A stretch of DNA of 64,000 nucleotides from Hemicordylus capensis (Eukaryota > Chordata > Lepidosauria > Squamata > Cordylidae), in contig NC_069662.1 of the NCBI RefSeq assembly GCF_027244095.1, positions 54,212,001 to 54,276,000 of the forward strand, read 5' to 3'. A program made the position numbers and the translations under genes. Shown here one piece after another: positions 47,285-59,051 of this stretch. Position 1 is the stretch's first letter. Each line of letters begins with the position of its first letter. The notes under the pieces are model-generated. The model had not been told where the DNA came from and searched no databases. It saw nothing but the letters and a program-made list of their open reading frames with translations.

Positions 47285-47522
47285 ATCTTTTATTTATTTA
47301 TTGTATTTATTTTTACATTTATATCCTGCTCTTCCTCCAAGCAGCTCAGCGTGGTATACATGCTTATTTTTATCCTCACAACAACCCTGTGAGGTAGTTT
47401 AGACTAAGAATACATGACTGGCCCAGAGTCACCCAGTAAGTTTCATGGTGGAATGGGGATTCGAACGCGGGTCTTCCTGATCCTAGCCCAACAGTCTAAA
47501 CACTACACTATGCTGGCTCTTC
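47285..47522 (-). repeat. MIR-like (CORE) SINE
   Basis: In reverse it reads AGCATAGTGTAGTGTTTAGA, GCGTTCGAATCCCCATTCC (B-box), GGGTGACTCTGGGCCAGTCA and CACAGGGTTGTTGTGAGGA, ending in an A/T-rich tail. This is the MIR/CORE SINE layout. Confidence 0.8.
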
Positions 47523-48489
47523 TGGGCACATCACTGATTTAAATTGCAAGTCAGGTGTGGAGGCAGATAAAATGGTGCTTCTAGCATAGAGTGGTGGCCT
47601 CTCCTCATAGCTTCTGCTTTGCTAGATACAGTAGCTGGTTCTCTCCCCCCCACCCCCATCGGCAGGGGAGACTTGTGCATGGGAAGAAGAGAACCAGAAG
47701 CAAACTGATCCAGCTACTGGAGCAAGAGAAGCAGTGGCAACAAAGAGAGACTGCTGCTCCATGCTAAAAGTGCCATCTTCACTGCCTCTGCCTCCGACCT
47801 GCAATTTAAAGCAGCAGTTTATCCAGGTCAAACAGAGAGGTGATAGGGAAGAGGGCGGAGCTGGCAATGGAGGCAGGGCTGGCGTCAGGGCTGGGACTGG
47901 CAACTTCTTGGCTTTCGCCTTTAGTGACAGAAGTCAGCAAGCCAGACCTGAATCCAGACACCCAGCTTGCAACAAGCTGAGAGCAGGTGGACTGTGGATA
48001 CTTGTTCGAGCTGACCCATTCGGCCACACATTGCAGCAGGAATAAGGTTTCAGTCCTCTGGAGTACAGGACTAGATGGGAGGTCAGTGATTGGATCTCCT
48101 GAGGGTTTTTCACAGCTCAAAGCAACCTGCATATCCTACTTTACACATTTGCTTCATTAGTCAAGATGTCAGCCACTGTACCATTATTTGACTGGCCGGT
48201 TGACCAGATCTTTTTGGGTTGGCCAAATGCCCAAACCTGTGACGTCCACCATGTTGTTATAGCTCTAGACTTAGAAGGAGCATAAGAAACAGGCTAAAGT
48301 CAATTGATTGCCTGTCTCCTAGTCTCTCCTCTACTCAACTGCTTACTCTCTTGACCCTTTCCCTCCTCCTATCTAAAGTCAGCAGCTATTGCACCTTCCC
48401 TGCTTCTCTATCTTTAATTTATCTTCATCCAGGTTATTTTCCTTCCTGCTGTAAGTGTACCCATATCTTTCAAATACTTGGGAGGGGAA

Positions 48490-48890
48490 CGTCCCTTTGA
48501 TGTAATTGATCAAACTAAATTAACTTAGCTATGATAAGTTTATGTTTAACTTAAGGATAAACATACAAAGTATCAGCAACGACAAGGTAAACCCCGTAAA
48601 GAGGGATTCTTGTTTAACTGAAACTGCTGCACAAGCAGGAACAAAGTATGACTACATTTACACAGGAGATAAATAGGAAGTTACTGTTATCATGTTTGTT
48701 AATCAGGAGGTTGCTTGCCTATGTGACTAGTAATGTATAAAAGTAACTGATAGTCGGGGTTCTGGAATTTGGGTGCTAGCCAACCAGAACCTTTGCTTCT
48801 GCAGAGCAAATATAGCCTTTTTTGGAACTTTTCCACTGGTGATGTTTTTGGCTCACTGACCCAGTAAAATAACCACTTGGGTGGTACACC
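48490..48890. mobile_element. Possible solo LTR fossil
   Basis: A TATAAAAG box near 48738 is followed by sequence with the composition of an R-U5 region, ending near GGTGGTACACCA. No internal genes flank it. It is old and the family is not assigned. Confidence 0.25.
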
Positions 48891-48939
48891 ACCTTGACCC
48901 TCCCCTTCTTACTAGCATCCTCTCTATTGCCTGCCTTTT

Positions 48940-49330
48940 TCAAAAGTGACACCTTTTCTCAAGCCTTTAGATTAATCATTGAGAATTATTTCCTTGATCC
49001 CTATCAATCTGATTTTCAGCTTTCTCAGTCAGCTGACACATCTCTTCTACACTTTGCATCATGGATCATGCGTATCTGCACTTTCCAGAATTCTCTGATT
49101 CCATTCTTTCCTGGCCCCGGTTGTATATTTCTCATTGCTTGTTAAATTCCTGTTCATGATTCTTTTGTTCCATCTTTTCTGCTATCTGCTGGCATTAGCC
49201 ACCCTGAATTCCCTTCTTCCTCCACTCTGCTTGGCTCTTATTATTCTTTCTTTAGATCACCAATATTTTTATCTGCTAATGACCTCCAGTCTGATCCTCC
49301 TTTTGCTTGATCTCCTTCCTTAACTAGGTA
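48940..49330 (+). mobile_element. Decayed LINE RT fragment, L2-like
   Basis: The reading IIENYFLDPYQSDFQLSQS then ADTSLLHF resembles the FLDPxQSGFRPxHSTETALL block of L2/Rex RT. The rest to 50011 is T/C-rich with no clear signal. Confidence 0.4.
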
Positions 49331-50011
49331 GGACTTCTGGTGCTTTAATAGGCTAAATAGATTTCTTTTCTACTTCCTCCTGGATGATTTGTTTATTTCA
49401 ATGCTGAATTCTAATAAAATCTAAGCTTCTGCCCCCCCCCCCACAGGGCTCATTCTTTTCTTCTAGGCAATTCTACTTTATCTTTTCCCACTAACTTGGA
49501 AAAGTCCACTGTTTTGCAATTCTACTGTTTCTAAGACCCCACAAACTTGTGGACTTTGTATTATCCCTTGCTTCTTCTCTTCCTCCCCACATATCCATTT
49601 AATTGGTAATCTTATCTCTTTTGTCATCTCCATAATATCTATAACATTTTCCTTTTTCCTTCTCTTGAAGCAACTGAAATGTTTCTTTGCTCCCTCATTC
49701 CCTCTTATGCCTGCCTTATGCTTCTCTTTTGCTGATCCTTGCTTCCTTATCTCAAACCTCTTTCCTCTGCCTTAAAGTCTTCAGATCACCAAATCTTTTC
49801 TAGTCCTTACTATGATCATGTTGCTGCTCTCTTTGATTTCTGCATTAGCTCCCTCTTTCTTCTTATACCCTATTTAAACCTCTTCCATTGACTTGACTTC
49901 CAGATGCCTTCAGTTGCTTGTTCTCCCTCCATGCCCCTTCATGCTCTCTTCACTTATCTGATACCTTCAGTCTCCATGGAACCCTCCATGCCCCAACTCT
50001 TTGGGGTAGAA

Positions 50012-50389
50012 AGCTGGTCTTGTGGTAGTGTGCATGAATTGTCCTGTTTGCTAAGCAGGGTGGGTTTCCCTTGGTTTGTAGTTGGATGAGTGAGCATTAT
50101 GAGCACTGTCTGGTAAGGGTAAAAAACTCCCCTTTGGGGTTGAGGCTGTAATCCTGTGGTAGATCATCTGTCTGCATGTGTACAGAGCATCTGTTGGCAT
50201 GTAGAAATGCTTTCCCATTTAAAGGAAGAATGTAAATGTACAAGTTCCCAGGTTTAATCCTTGGCATCTCCAGGGAGGGGTGGGAAAGACTCCTGCCTGG
50301 AACCTTGGAAAGCTGCTGCAAGTCAGTGTAGAAAATACTGAGCTAGATGGGAAATGGCCTGGTAGAGGCAGCTCCCTATGTTCCTATGA
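50012..50389 (+). repeat. tRNA-type SINE with CR1-like tail
   Basis: The head AGCTGGTCTTGTGGTAG and tail GAGCTAGATGGGAAATGG with CTCCCTATGTTCCTATG match the 34.9 and 61.0 kb copies. An internal insertion of about 100 bases is present near 50110-50240. Confidence 0.75.
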
Positions 50390-50838
50390 CTCTGCCCATC
50401 ATCTTGTGTTCTAACCTATTATTCAAACTGTTATTCAAACTCCTTACCTCCTGACTGCCCTTCATCCTAATACAAACTCATGTCTACACCGGCATTTTGT
50501 AATTGATGTTGCACATCTGCCTTTCCCCTCCTCCACTCCCCTTCCCTTGTGTGCCTAGTCCTCCTGAGGGCCAAGCCAAATGTGATATAGGCGTCCCTGC
50601 TGCCAGATCTCTTGTGTCCTATCTAATTTGACTCTGGATTGTCAGCCTGAGATCAGGCCATGTGTCTTCTTTTTGCTGCATGTAGAACACCAAATAGCTG
50701 TTATAGACGCTTTAGAAAGAATAACATAAAAATAATTTAATTCTAAATCTTTAATAAAGGTGAGGAATGTTACAAAATAATAAACAAAGGGATTTTTCTT
50801 TTAATTATTCATTTGTTAAAACTTGGCCTTGTTAATAC

Positions 50839-52250
50839 ATAGAAGAACAGGCCCTGCTGGGAGTGAACAAGCATGATTTCCGCAAAAGTAAATCTTGCCT
50901 CACCAACCTTTTGGAGTTCTTTGAGAGTGTCAACAGGTATGTGGATCAAGGTGATCCAGTTGACATAGTATACCTGGACTTCCAAAAAGCTTTTGACAAA
51001 GTTCCTCATCAAAGACTCCTGAGGAAACCTAGTGGTCATGGGATAAGGGGACAAGTACATGTGTGGAATGCTAACAGGTTGAAAGACAGGAAACAGAGGG
51101 TAGGTATAAATGGAGAGTTTTCACAATGGAGGGAGGTAAGAAGTGGGGTCCCCCAGGGTACTGGGGCCGGTGCTTTTTAATTTATTCATAAATGATCTAG
51201 AAGCAAAAGTAAGCAGCGAGGTGGCCAGATTTGCAGATGATACCAAACTCTTTCAGGTAGTGAGATCCAAAACAGATTGTGAGGAGCTCCAAAAGGATCT
51301 TTCCAAACTGGGGGAGTGGGCGACAAAGTGGCAAATGCGGTTCAGTGTTGGCAAGTGTAAAGTGATGCACATTGGGACAAAAAAACCCCAACTTCAAGTA
51401 TACGCTAATGGGATCTGAGCTGTCGGTGACTGACCAGGAGAGGGATCTTGAGGTCATGGTAGACAGCTCGTTAAAAGTGTCGACTCAATGTGAGGCATCT
51501 GTGAAAAAGGCCAATTCCATGCTAGGGATCATTAGGAAGGGGATTGAAAATAAAACGGCTAATATTATAATGCCCTTATACAAAACGATGGTGCGACCAC
51601 ACTTGGAGTACTGTGTACAGTTCTGGTCACCACATCTAAAAAAGGACATTGTAGAACTGGAAAAGGTGCAGAAGAGGGCAACCAAGATGATCAGGGGCCT
51701 AGAGCACCTTTCCTATGAGGCAAGACTACAACACCTGGGGCTTTTTAGTTTAGAAAAAAGATGACTGCGGGGAGACATGATAGAGGTCTATAAAATCATG
51801 CATGGTGTGGAGAAAGTGGATAGAGAGAAATTCTTCTCCCTCTCCCATAACACTAGAACCAGGGGTCATCCCATGAAATTGATTGCCGGGAAATCTAGGA
51901 CCAACAAACCAAAGTACTTTTTCACACAACGCATAATCCACTTGTGGAATTCTCTGCCATAAGATGTGGTGACAGCCAACAACCTGGATGGCTTTAAGAA
52001 GGGTTTGGATAACTTCATGGAGGAGAGGTCTATCAATGGCTACTAGTCAGAGGGCAATAGGCCACCTCCAGCCTCAAAGGCAGGATGCCTCTGAATACCA
52101 GTTGCATGGGAGTAACAGCAGGAGAGAGGGCATGCCCTCAACTCCTGCCTGTGGCTTCCAGCGGCATCTGGTGGGCCACTGTGCGAAACAGGATGCTGGA
52201 CTAGATGGGCCTTGGGCCTGATCCAGCAGGGCTGTTCTTATGTTCTTATG
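50839..52250 (+). mobile_element. CR1 LINE, 5' truncated, RT to 3' end
   Basis: The blocks DIVYLDFQKAFDKVPHQRLL, SGVPQGT, FADDTKLFQVV, RPHLEYCVQFWSPHLKKDI, RATKMIRGLEHLSYEARLQ and LGLFSLEKR appear in order, then FFTQRIIHLWNSLP. The 3' end reads ATGCTGGACTAGATGG and stops in the octamer-type tail GTTCTTATGTTCTTATG, diagnostic of CR1. A few frame breaks make it dead but fairly young. It ends 17 bases before the unidentified gene's exon. Confidence 0.93.
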
Positions 52251-52267
52251 TAACTTGTTTGTTTCAG

Positions 52268-52356
52268 AGAATGGGAAAGTGGCAGTGGAGTATAGCTCTC
52301 CCCAGGAAGACTCCATTGACTGTTTAATAGAAGAGGAACTGAAAGGTCTCATCCAA
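52268..52356 (+). CDS. Penultimate exon of an unidentified host gene
   Basis: This exon is 89 bases, phase 1 in and phase 0 out, with acceptor TTTCAG and donor GTAAAT. It encodes ENGKVAVEYSSPQEDS followed by an acidic IEEELKGLIQ. The acceptor lies 17 bases after the end of a CR1 LINE. It joins the 53018 exon with no frame conflict. I do not recognise the protein. The clean splice sites, open frame and downstream poly(A) signal argue that it is real. Confidence 0.7.
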
Positions 52357-53017
52357 GTAAATTGAAGCCTAATCTCATGTATTCACAGATGAGCCTCATG
52401 TTGCTGTGATCTAGCAAGTTCAGCTTTTGAACATCTTAGCTTCATGAGTTGGAAGGAGTGAATAGAGAATGAGCGTTCTCTCTCCTTTGAATGCATGGAC
52501 TTTTAAATTAAATGGGCTACCTGCTTCTTTATGTCAGGTGCTTAGACCAAGGATGGACAGGTTCCTCAGAGGCAGGTAGATTGAAGATAGCTGGAAATAG
52601 CTGAGCTGAATGTTAGCTGCTTGGAGACACAGAGAGAGGACTCCCTGGTCTCCCGCTGTCACCTCCTGGTTAAATGTGAGTTAATCACAGTGGTTTGACC
52701 AGAATTACCTAGGAAATCTGCATTCTCAAAACCAGCTCCACAGGTCTCAGTTAATCCCAGTCCACCAGGATTGTGAGGACGAAGCCCCCAATTTCCTTCC
52801 TTCTCAGAATAAGCCTGGCCCAGAAGCCTTTTTAAGAGACCAGGGCTCTCACTTGACCCACTTTGAGGCAGGGAAGCAGCATTGGCAAAAAGCCCCCTAC
52901 ACAGGCTTGGACATCTGAGATTTGGATTGATGAAATTTTGTTCTCAGTCTGTGAAATCTGCATAACCCAGATGTGTTCAGACTTCGCAGAGTAACAAGCC
53001 TTTTCTTTTCTCCCCAG

Positions 53018-53092
53018 GTGACTGACTTGTCACTCTCACAGCCAAACCCTGAAGGAGAAGAAGAGGTCTTGTCTGAGGAGTCCATGTATTAG
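53018..53092 (+). CDS. Terminal exon of the same unidentified host gene
   Basis: This exon follows the acceptor TTTTCTCCCCAG. It encodes VTDLSLSQPNPEGEEEVL then SEESMY and a TAG stop. The C-terminus is acidic and serine-rich, suggesting a small intracellular protein, but no family can be named. A 3' UTR of about 240 bases and AATAAA at 53322 follow. The next gene starts within 550 bases in the same direction. Confidence 0.72.
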   Translation: MTDLSLSQPNPEGEEEVLSEESMY

Positions 53093-53321
53093 GGGGCCAC
53101 ATTTTACACCTGTGCTCGGTTTTCCTCTCTGTGCTTTGAAAGGGCACCTGGCCCATCCTAAGCACTTTATGTTATCTGGAAGCTGGTTCTATTGTGTTAA
53201 GTGGATTTGGATGAAAATTTTATGAAATGATACTTCCCTAGCAGATGGCTTAAGGTATTTATGTAAATGAAGTTTGGGCTTGGGTGTTTTGCCTCCCACC
53301 CCTCAATTATTCTGTTTTTCT

Positions 53322-53327
53322 AATAAA
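53322..53327 (+). terminator. Poly(A) signal AATAAA of the unidentified gene
   Basis: A canonical AATAAA lies 230 bases after the TAG stop, in AT-rich sequence followed by a TTGTGTTTCTT stretch resembling a GT-rich downstream element. Confidence 0.7.
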
Positions 53328-53862
53328 TTTGTTACTAAAAAGAAAATCAGTTGTGTTTCTTCCATTTAAATGTGAGTTTTCTTTCGATATTTGCCTGGTT
53401 ATAAGCTAATCTAAATGATGCTGAGTGGACATTTCATGTTTTTCTTTTGTTTTGTTTAGTGTTAAAGTTTCTAGTCTTAACCAAGTTCCAGTAATGTTGT
53501 TTCAGTGGTTAACAAGCCTGAAATGATTGGGTTAATATGATAGAGCTGGAAGAGGTCAAACATCCAGGCAATCCAATCTAATCTCCAATTGTAAGGCAAC
53601 CACACTAATCACTTTATGCAATCTAGATCCCTGTATGTCAGTCAACAAGTGTTAGTATCACATTCAGTTCTCCACAGAGCATTCAGTTCTCCAACTAGCT
53701 CAAGCCCATGAACTGTCTGTCTGTGCATTTGGGCCTTCATTGTTGCCATAGCAATTCTGTGATGCTAGGAGTCCTGCTAAAATGATGTCACAACCAAGTG
53801 GAATGCTCAGAGTGTGCAGACACAGGCTTATGTCCAAAGTCAAATATCAAGAGAAGAGAGAA

Positions 53863-54164
53863 ATGGCCGAAATGGCAGAACTGGATCCACACTGTAGTAC
53901 GGGCCCTGTTGCCACTGCTAAAATCCACCTTTTTCTCGTAATCTTACTTGTGTTCTTTATGCAAGTTGGGCACATCAGCCATAAGTTGGATGCAGCACCT
54001 GTAGGGAACAGGATGCAGTTGGATGCAGCAGCCGCAGGAAATTGCCCCAACCCATGCCATTGCAGCGTGGAAGTTCTCAACTGTAGCAGAGTCACCAGCT
54101 CTCCTGGACTCCACCATGTGCCCGTTCCCAAGACAGCTGCTCATCCCTATGTTTTCTTCTTCTT
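53863..54164 (+). CDS. LRRC37: LRRC37 exon 1: signal peptide and LRR N-cap
   Basis: The exon is open from before 53782 to the donor CTT|GTGAGT. From ATG 53863 it holds about 100 codons: a short acidic start, a hydrophobic segment near residues 21-33, then NCPNPCHCSVEVLNCS, the cysteine N-cap of extracellular LRR domains, and LHHVPVP. It ends mid-codon (phase 2), ready for the 56762 exon. ATGs at 53872 and upstream at 53782 are alternatives. Confidence 0.75.
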
Positions 54165-57100
54165 GTGAGTACTTAAAACCCACTTCCAGAACTCTAAGGA
54201 TAGAACTCTTTTAGGGAGAGCCTTTCATTAGGAGTGATGTAGGTGGTAGATAAGATACTTCTTATTTTGAGGTAGCTTGGCTGATGCCTTAAAAAAAAAA
54301 ATTACTCCTCTGTCCTTCCAAAGGAACCAGAGCAGTTTACACCTAAATAATAACAATTTCAAAAAAGAAAGAAATGGGAACACAGCATCAATTGTATGAA
54401 CCACTAAAACAGCCATAGATGGGGAAGTGGAGCCAAACAGGGACCCCAGTGCTCTGTTTACAAGGGGGAAGCGGACCCAATGCCTAGAAAGCCAGTTTCA
54501 TAGCCATTGAACATGCACTTTAGATGTGTCCCAAAAGAGCATTCATCAGAACCAAATAGCCTAGGGAGCAGGCAATGGAAAAGAAGGTACAATGGGGCTT
54601 CTAACATGTAATGTCATGTCAGTAATGAGGTTTCTATTATGGCCCCTTCCTTTGCCCAGGTTTACTCAGGCATACACATTGACGAAGTACTCACCTAGAG
54701 CCACACTACTTGAATTGTGCCTACATAGGAAGAAGTGTACAAACCAGGGCTCTTGTATTGTTTCTGGTGTGGCCAGCAGGGGGGTAACTACCATTAGGCA
54801 AGGGGAAGCAGCTGCCTGGGGGCCCCCACGCCTCGAGGGCCCCCCCCCGAGGCAAGTCACATGTGAAGTGAGTGTGTGTATATCAGCGAGGGGCCCATTG
54901 TAAAATTTTGTCTCTGGGCCCACTCCAGCCTCCTTATGCGCCTGGTGGCCAGCCTCCTGCACAGAATGAGAGCAGCATGGCCCAGAATACGCTGAAAGAT
55001 GTCAAGATGTCCTGTCTTGCCCTGCCTGGATTGACAACAAACGGAGCTGCTGCTGCTCTGTGTGTAGCTTAGGATCTCTTGCACCCACCATCCTGACCAG
55101 CACAGAGAAACCGGGGAACCTTTGCACAACTTTGGGGAGGCTGCATAGTAGGGTTGCCATGTGTTTTGTCGTCCCCCCCCCGGCAGGTTTCCTCTGCCTT
55201 TTAACAGCTGCAACTGGTAGAAATGTTGACATGAACTTCTTTGCATTACTGTAGCCCTAGGCTTATTTTTATTTATTTTTTATGTTTTACCCTTCGAAAA
55301 CAGCTTAAAGTGAAAAATCCATCAGAAAAAAACCAACATAAGTAATTGTGTGTGTGTGTTTGTGTATCCCACTCTTCCTCCAAGGAGCCCAGAGAGGTGT
55401 ACTACATACTTAAGTTTCTCCTCACAACAACCCTATGAAGTAGGTTAGGCTGCTCTGCAGGGCCATAATGTGTATTTAGACCATGATGTGGATGTAGAGG
55501 CTGTTTAACCCTTTCTGTGCCATTTTCTAGTCTAAAATTATTTATCTCAGTGGTTGTTTTCAGAGTTAGATAGCCATGGGAGAGCCCCTGGTGGTGCAGT
55601 GGTAAAACTGCCACCCTGTAACCAGAAGGTTACAAGTTCGATCCTGACCAGGGGCTCAAGGTTGACTCAGCCTTCCAGCCTTCCGAGGTCGGTAAAATGA
55701 GTACCCAGAATGTTGGGGGCAATATGCTAAATCATTGTAAACCTCTTAGAGAGCTTCCAGCTATAGAGTGATATATAAATGTAAGTGCTATTGCTATTGC
55801 TATGGGAGTGCATTTTTGTTAGTGCAGAAATAATAGATTAAACACCCCTACATCTGAGCCATGGTCCTGATACAATTTGCAACTCCACAAAGCTGCTCTT
55901 TGTGAATAAATTTAAGCCCTTAACTTGATGAAGACACATTTAATGTCTTGCCTAATTTGGTCTACAGATTTTAGTCCACCACTCTTTCCCCAGTCTTGTA
56001 GCTGGTGGTGGCTGCTAGCTGCTTTGCCATTTGGGATCCTTACCCAACAAGAAAGGCTTCTTTCCCAGAAACACACCCCTACACAAAATGAACTAGGCAG
56101 CACAGATAATTCCCCTGTGGAACACTGAGAAGCTGGTGCTGGCAGTTGCAGTTGCTGGAGATGGTGGGAAGGGGAGGAGTCTCTCAGATGTTACTTCAGC
56201 ACTTTCATCCCCCAGCCTTTCAGTGGCTGCTTGGTTTATGGCAGGCCTTAGCCCCCCCACCCCCCAGTTCTTTTGGACTACAGTTCCCATAATCCCCAGG
56301 CAAAGTGGCCAATAGCCGGGGTTATGGGAATTGTAGGCCGGCATCTGCAGGAGGGCCAAAATTGAACAGCCTTGGCTTATGGTGTCCATGCCTTATGAGG
56401 GCTTCCTTCCCAGAATCCTCCAACAGAAAACAAACCAGGGCAGCCTAAATCGAGGGGTTCCCACCCTTGGGTCCCCAGATGTTGTCTCCCTTCGTCCCCA
56501 AGCCACCATGGTGAAGGCCATTATGGACAATATGATGGAGTCAAACAACATCTAGAGATGTGAGGGTGGAGACCCTTGGCACAGATGACCTTCCTCAAGA
56601 GGAATCCAGGGGCTGTTAGAGGCTGGTGGAAACAAATAAGATGCACAGAAACACAAAGACAAAATTTGACTGACACTTGGGAATAACCTCTTGAAAGCAT
56701 CCCACTTAGGAATATCTATTTCAACATCATTCCCCTGTCCCTGTCTGTTTTTCCCCCCTAGGGATTTCACAGGGAATGCAATTTCTTCCATTGGAAAACA
56801 GGCGTGGAAGGCCTATCCTTGGGCTGAGTACTTGTGAGTATATATAGCTCTTCCAGAAAGTAGGAATCTTTGAGGCGGGTCTCACAATCCGTGAGACCCG
56901 CTTTTGCTAAAACTGCAGGGAGAGCAGGCGAAGCCCCCTCTCCTCACAGACGAGCAGGCAGGGAGCCCTGGGCGGCCGGATCGGCCGCCCACACAATGGC
57001 TGGTTCCGTGAAGGTGCCGGTGGGGGGTGGGGGGAGCGGGCGCTGCGCGGCCCCTGCAAGCCCCAGTATGCCCTGCACAAGCACACAGGGCATACTGTGG

Positions 57101-58995
57101 AGACCCCCAAGCTGGGAGGCGGCTTTTCGCCTCCCGGGTTGGGGATCTACTCATGAGTAGGCGTGGCGCAAAGCCGCACCGCGGCTACTCACGAGCCTAA
57201 AAAGCAGGTTTGCAGGAGCGCTCGCTCTGCAAACCTGCTTTTTAGCAGGGGTTCTCAAGTGGGTTACCCGCTCAAGAACCACTGGGCTCAGCTACAAGCC
57301 CGGTGATTCTTACGACCAACAAAAATCAGGCTAGGCTCTCCTAGCCCGATTTTTGTTGGTCGTAAGAATCGCCCCTTTGCCTTGATGTTAGCCACAGTAA
57401 TTGTGATTTCATTAAAATGAAATTATTGGCTGTATGAAATAAGCCAAGAACTAAGCTGACTAGACCAAGACAAACACTTTGCAAGATAGCTCAGCAACAA
57501 TGCAAGCTAATTGAAACCTGGACGGTTGGGAGAGCTCCTTGTATGTTCTCAACAACTTTGTAAGTTAACCATGATACATTTTGCTAAACCTAAGTTGGTA
57601 GATAGCTCAGAACTAATATTTTCTCGCCAGAATGCTGAGAGGATTACTAGATCAACATTTGCAGAGTAGATTGATAAAGTTTTTCAAAGCATGGGCAACA
57701 CAGAGAGTTTGAGCTTGGGGTGGGGAATACATTTGGCAACATTATAAGAATTAATGGTGATACTTAAATCTCTTTTGTCTTTTTTATTAGATATACATTC
57801 AAACTGGGGCAGGGGGTAGGGACTTCAAGATGAGATGGAGAAGCTTAAATCTCAGCTTTTGTATGGGGTGTTATTATGTAACTATGTTATTTCCAAGACC
57901 CCAAATATATGGATGGGTTGTAAAGATTGTCATCTCAATTCAGCAAAGGAGATTGATACCTGTAAGCAGCCTTCTGCATGCGTCATTGACATAGAAGGAA
58001 ATGTGCATTCACACTCTGACACTTATTCAGGCTGGATATTGAACTGGCTAGATCCCCTTTGTTTTCTGTGGAAGGGGATGCACATCTCTGTCCAGATTTG
58101 TTGCTCATGACAGCACCTGGACTGGAATTTGAGTGCAGGATTAAAATATCGTGCTAATGCCCAGTCCATTAAGACAGAAAGTGAGGCTGTGATCCTGTCT
58201 GTGTGATGTTCTCAAACTTTCCTTCACCTCTCCAGGATTTTGAAGGGCAACAGTTTGACCAAACTTCAGAAAACTTCTCTGGAAGGCTTGCTTTCACTTA
58301 CGCATCTGTAAGTTCTCATTTCTAGGAGTACTGTGATTGCTGACTCTCTGGGTCAAAACTGCTCACCCATATGTGATTTTCTTCCTAGGGGAAACGGTGA
58401 CGGGGCAGATTTTTGTCAGCATAGGGGGAATGGGCTAAGCCCCCTCCCTCACTGTGGCCTTAATCCAGATCAAGACACACCTATTTCAAATTAAGGTTCT
58501 TCTCTAACCTAGTCTGGCACTCAGTCTTGCAGTAAAGTGGCTGATGCATTGACTACTTGGCTGATAAAGTCTGATAAAGTGGCTGATACGTTGACCAATG
58601 ATGGCCAACTGGAACTGTTGACAGTCCCCAGGGCAATTTTTGCATGGCCTTTCAATATTTTAATCAATGGGTGACAAAAGGTTTGGCTGACAGTTTCATG
58701 CATATCAAAAATAACAATATTTTCAACTCATAAGAAACAGAATTCTTCTATGCAATTATATCTGTCTCTGGATGTAGCACGTTAGTAGCTGACATACTGC
58801 ACAACGTTGTATGTGCTTTCTCGTGTAATGTTTGAGCAGTTTCAAAAGAGCAGTGCTGCACTAAATGCAAGAATTGTGCAAACACGATTGTGCAATTGAC
58901 AACCATTATTTCCACTTTGTGCAACTACCTTTGTGTAGTTCTTGTGTGCATGAATGTTACATTGCAAGATGTTACTTTGCAACATTGTGTAGGAT

Positions 58996-59051
<56 letters not shown>

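Noticed and set aside
50839-52020. Open frames suggesting a host reverse transcriptase gene
   Set aside because: The order of blocks, 5' truncation and octamer-type tail identify a CR1 LINE.
55580-55660. tRNA-like sequence with an intact B-box
   Set aside because: It is the head of a Sauria-type SINE followed by its body and tail, not a tRNA gene.
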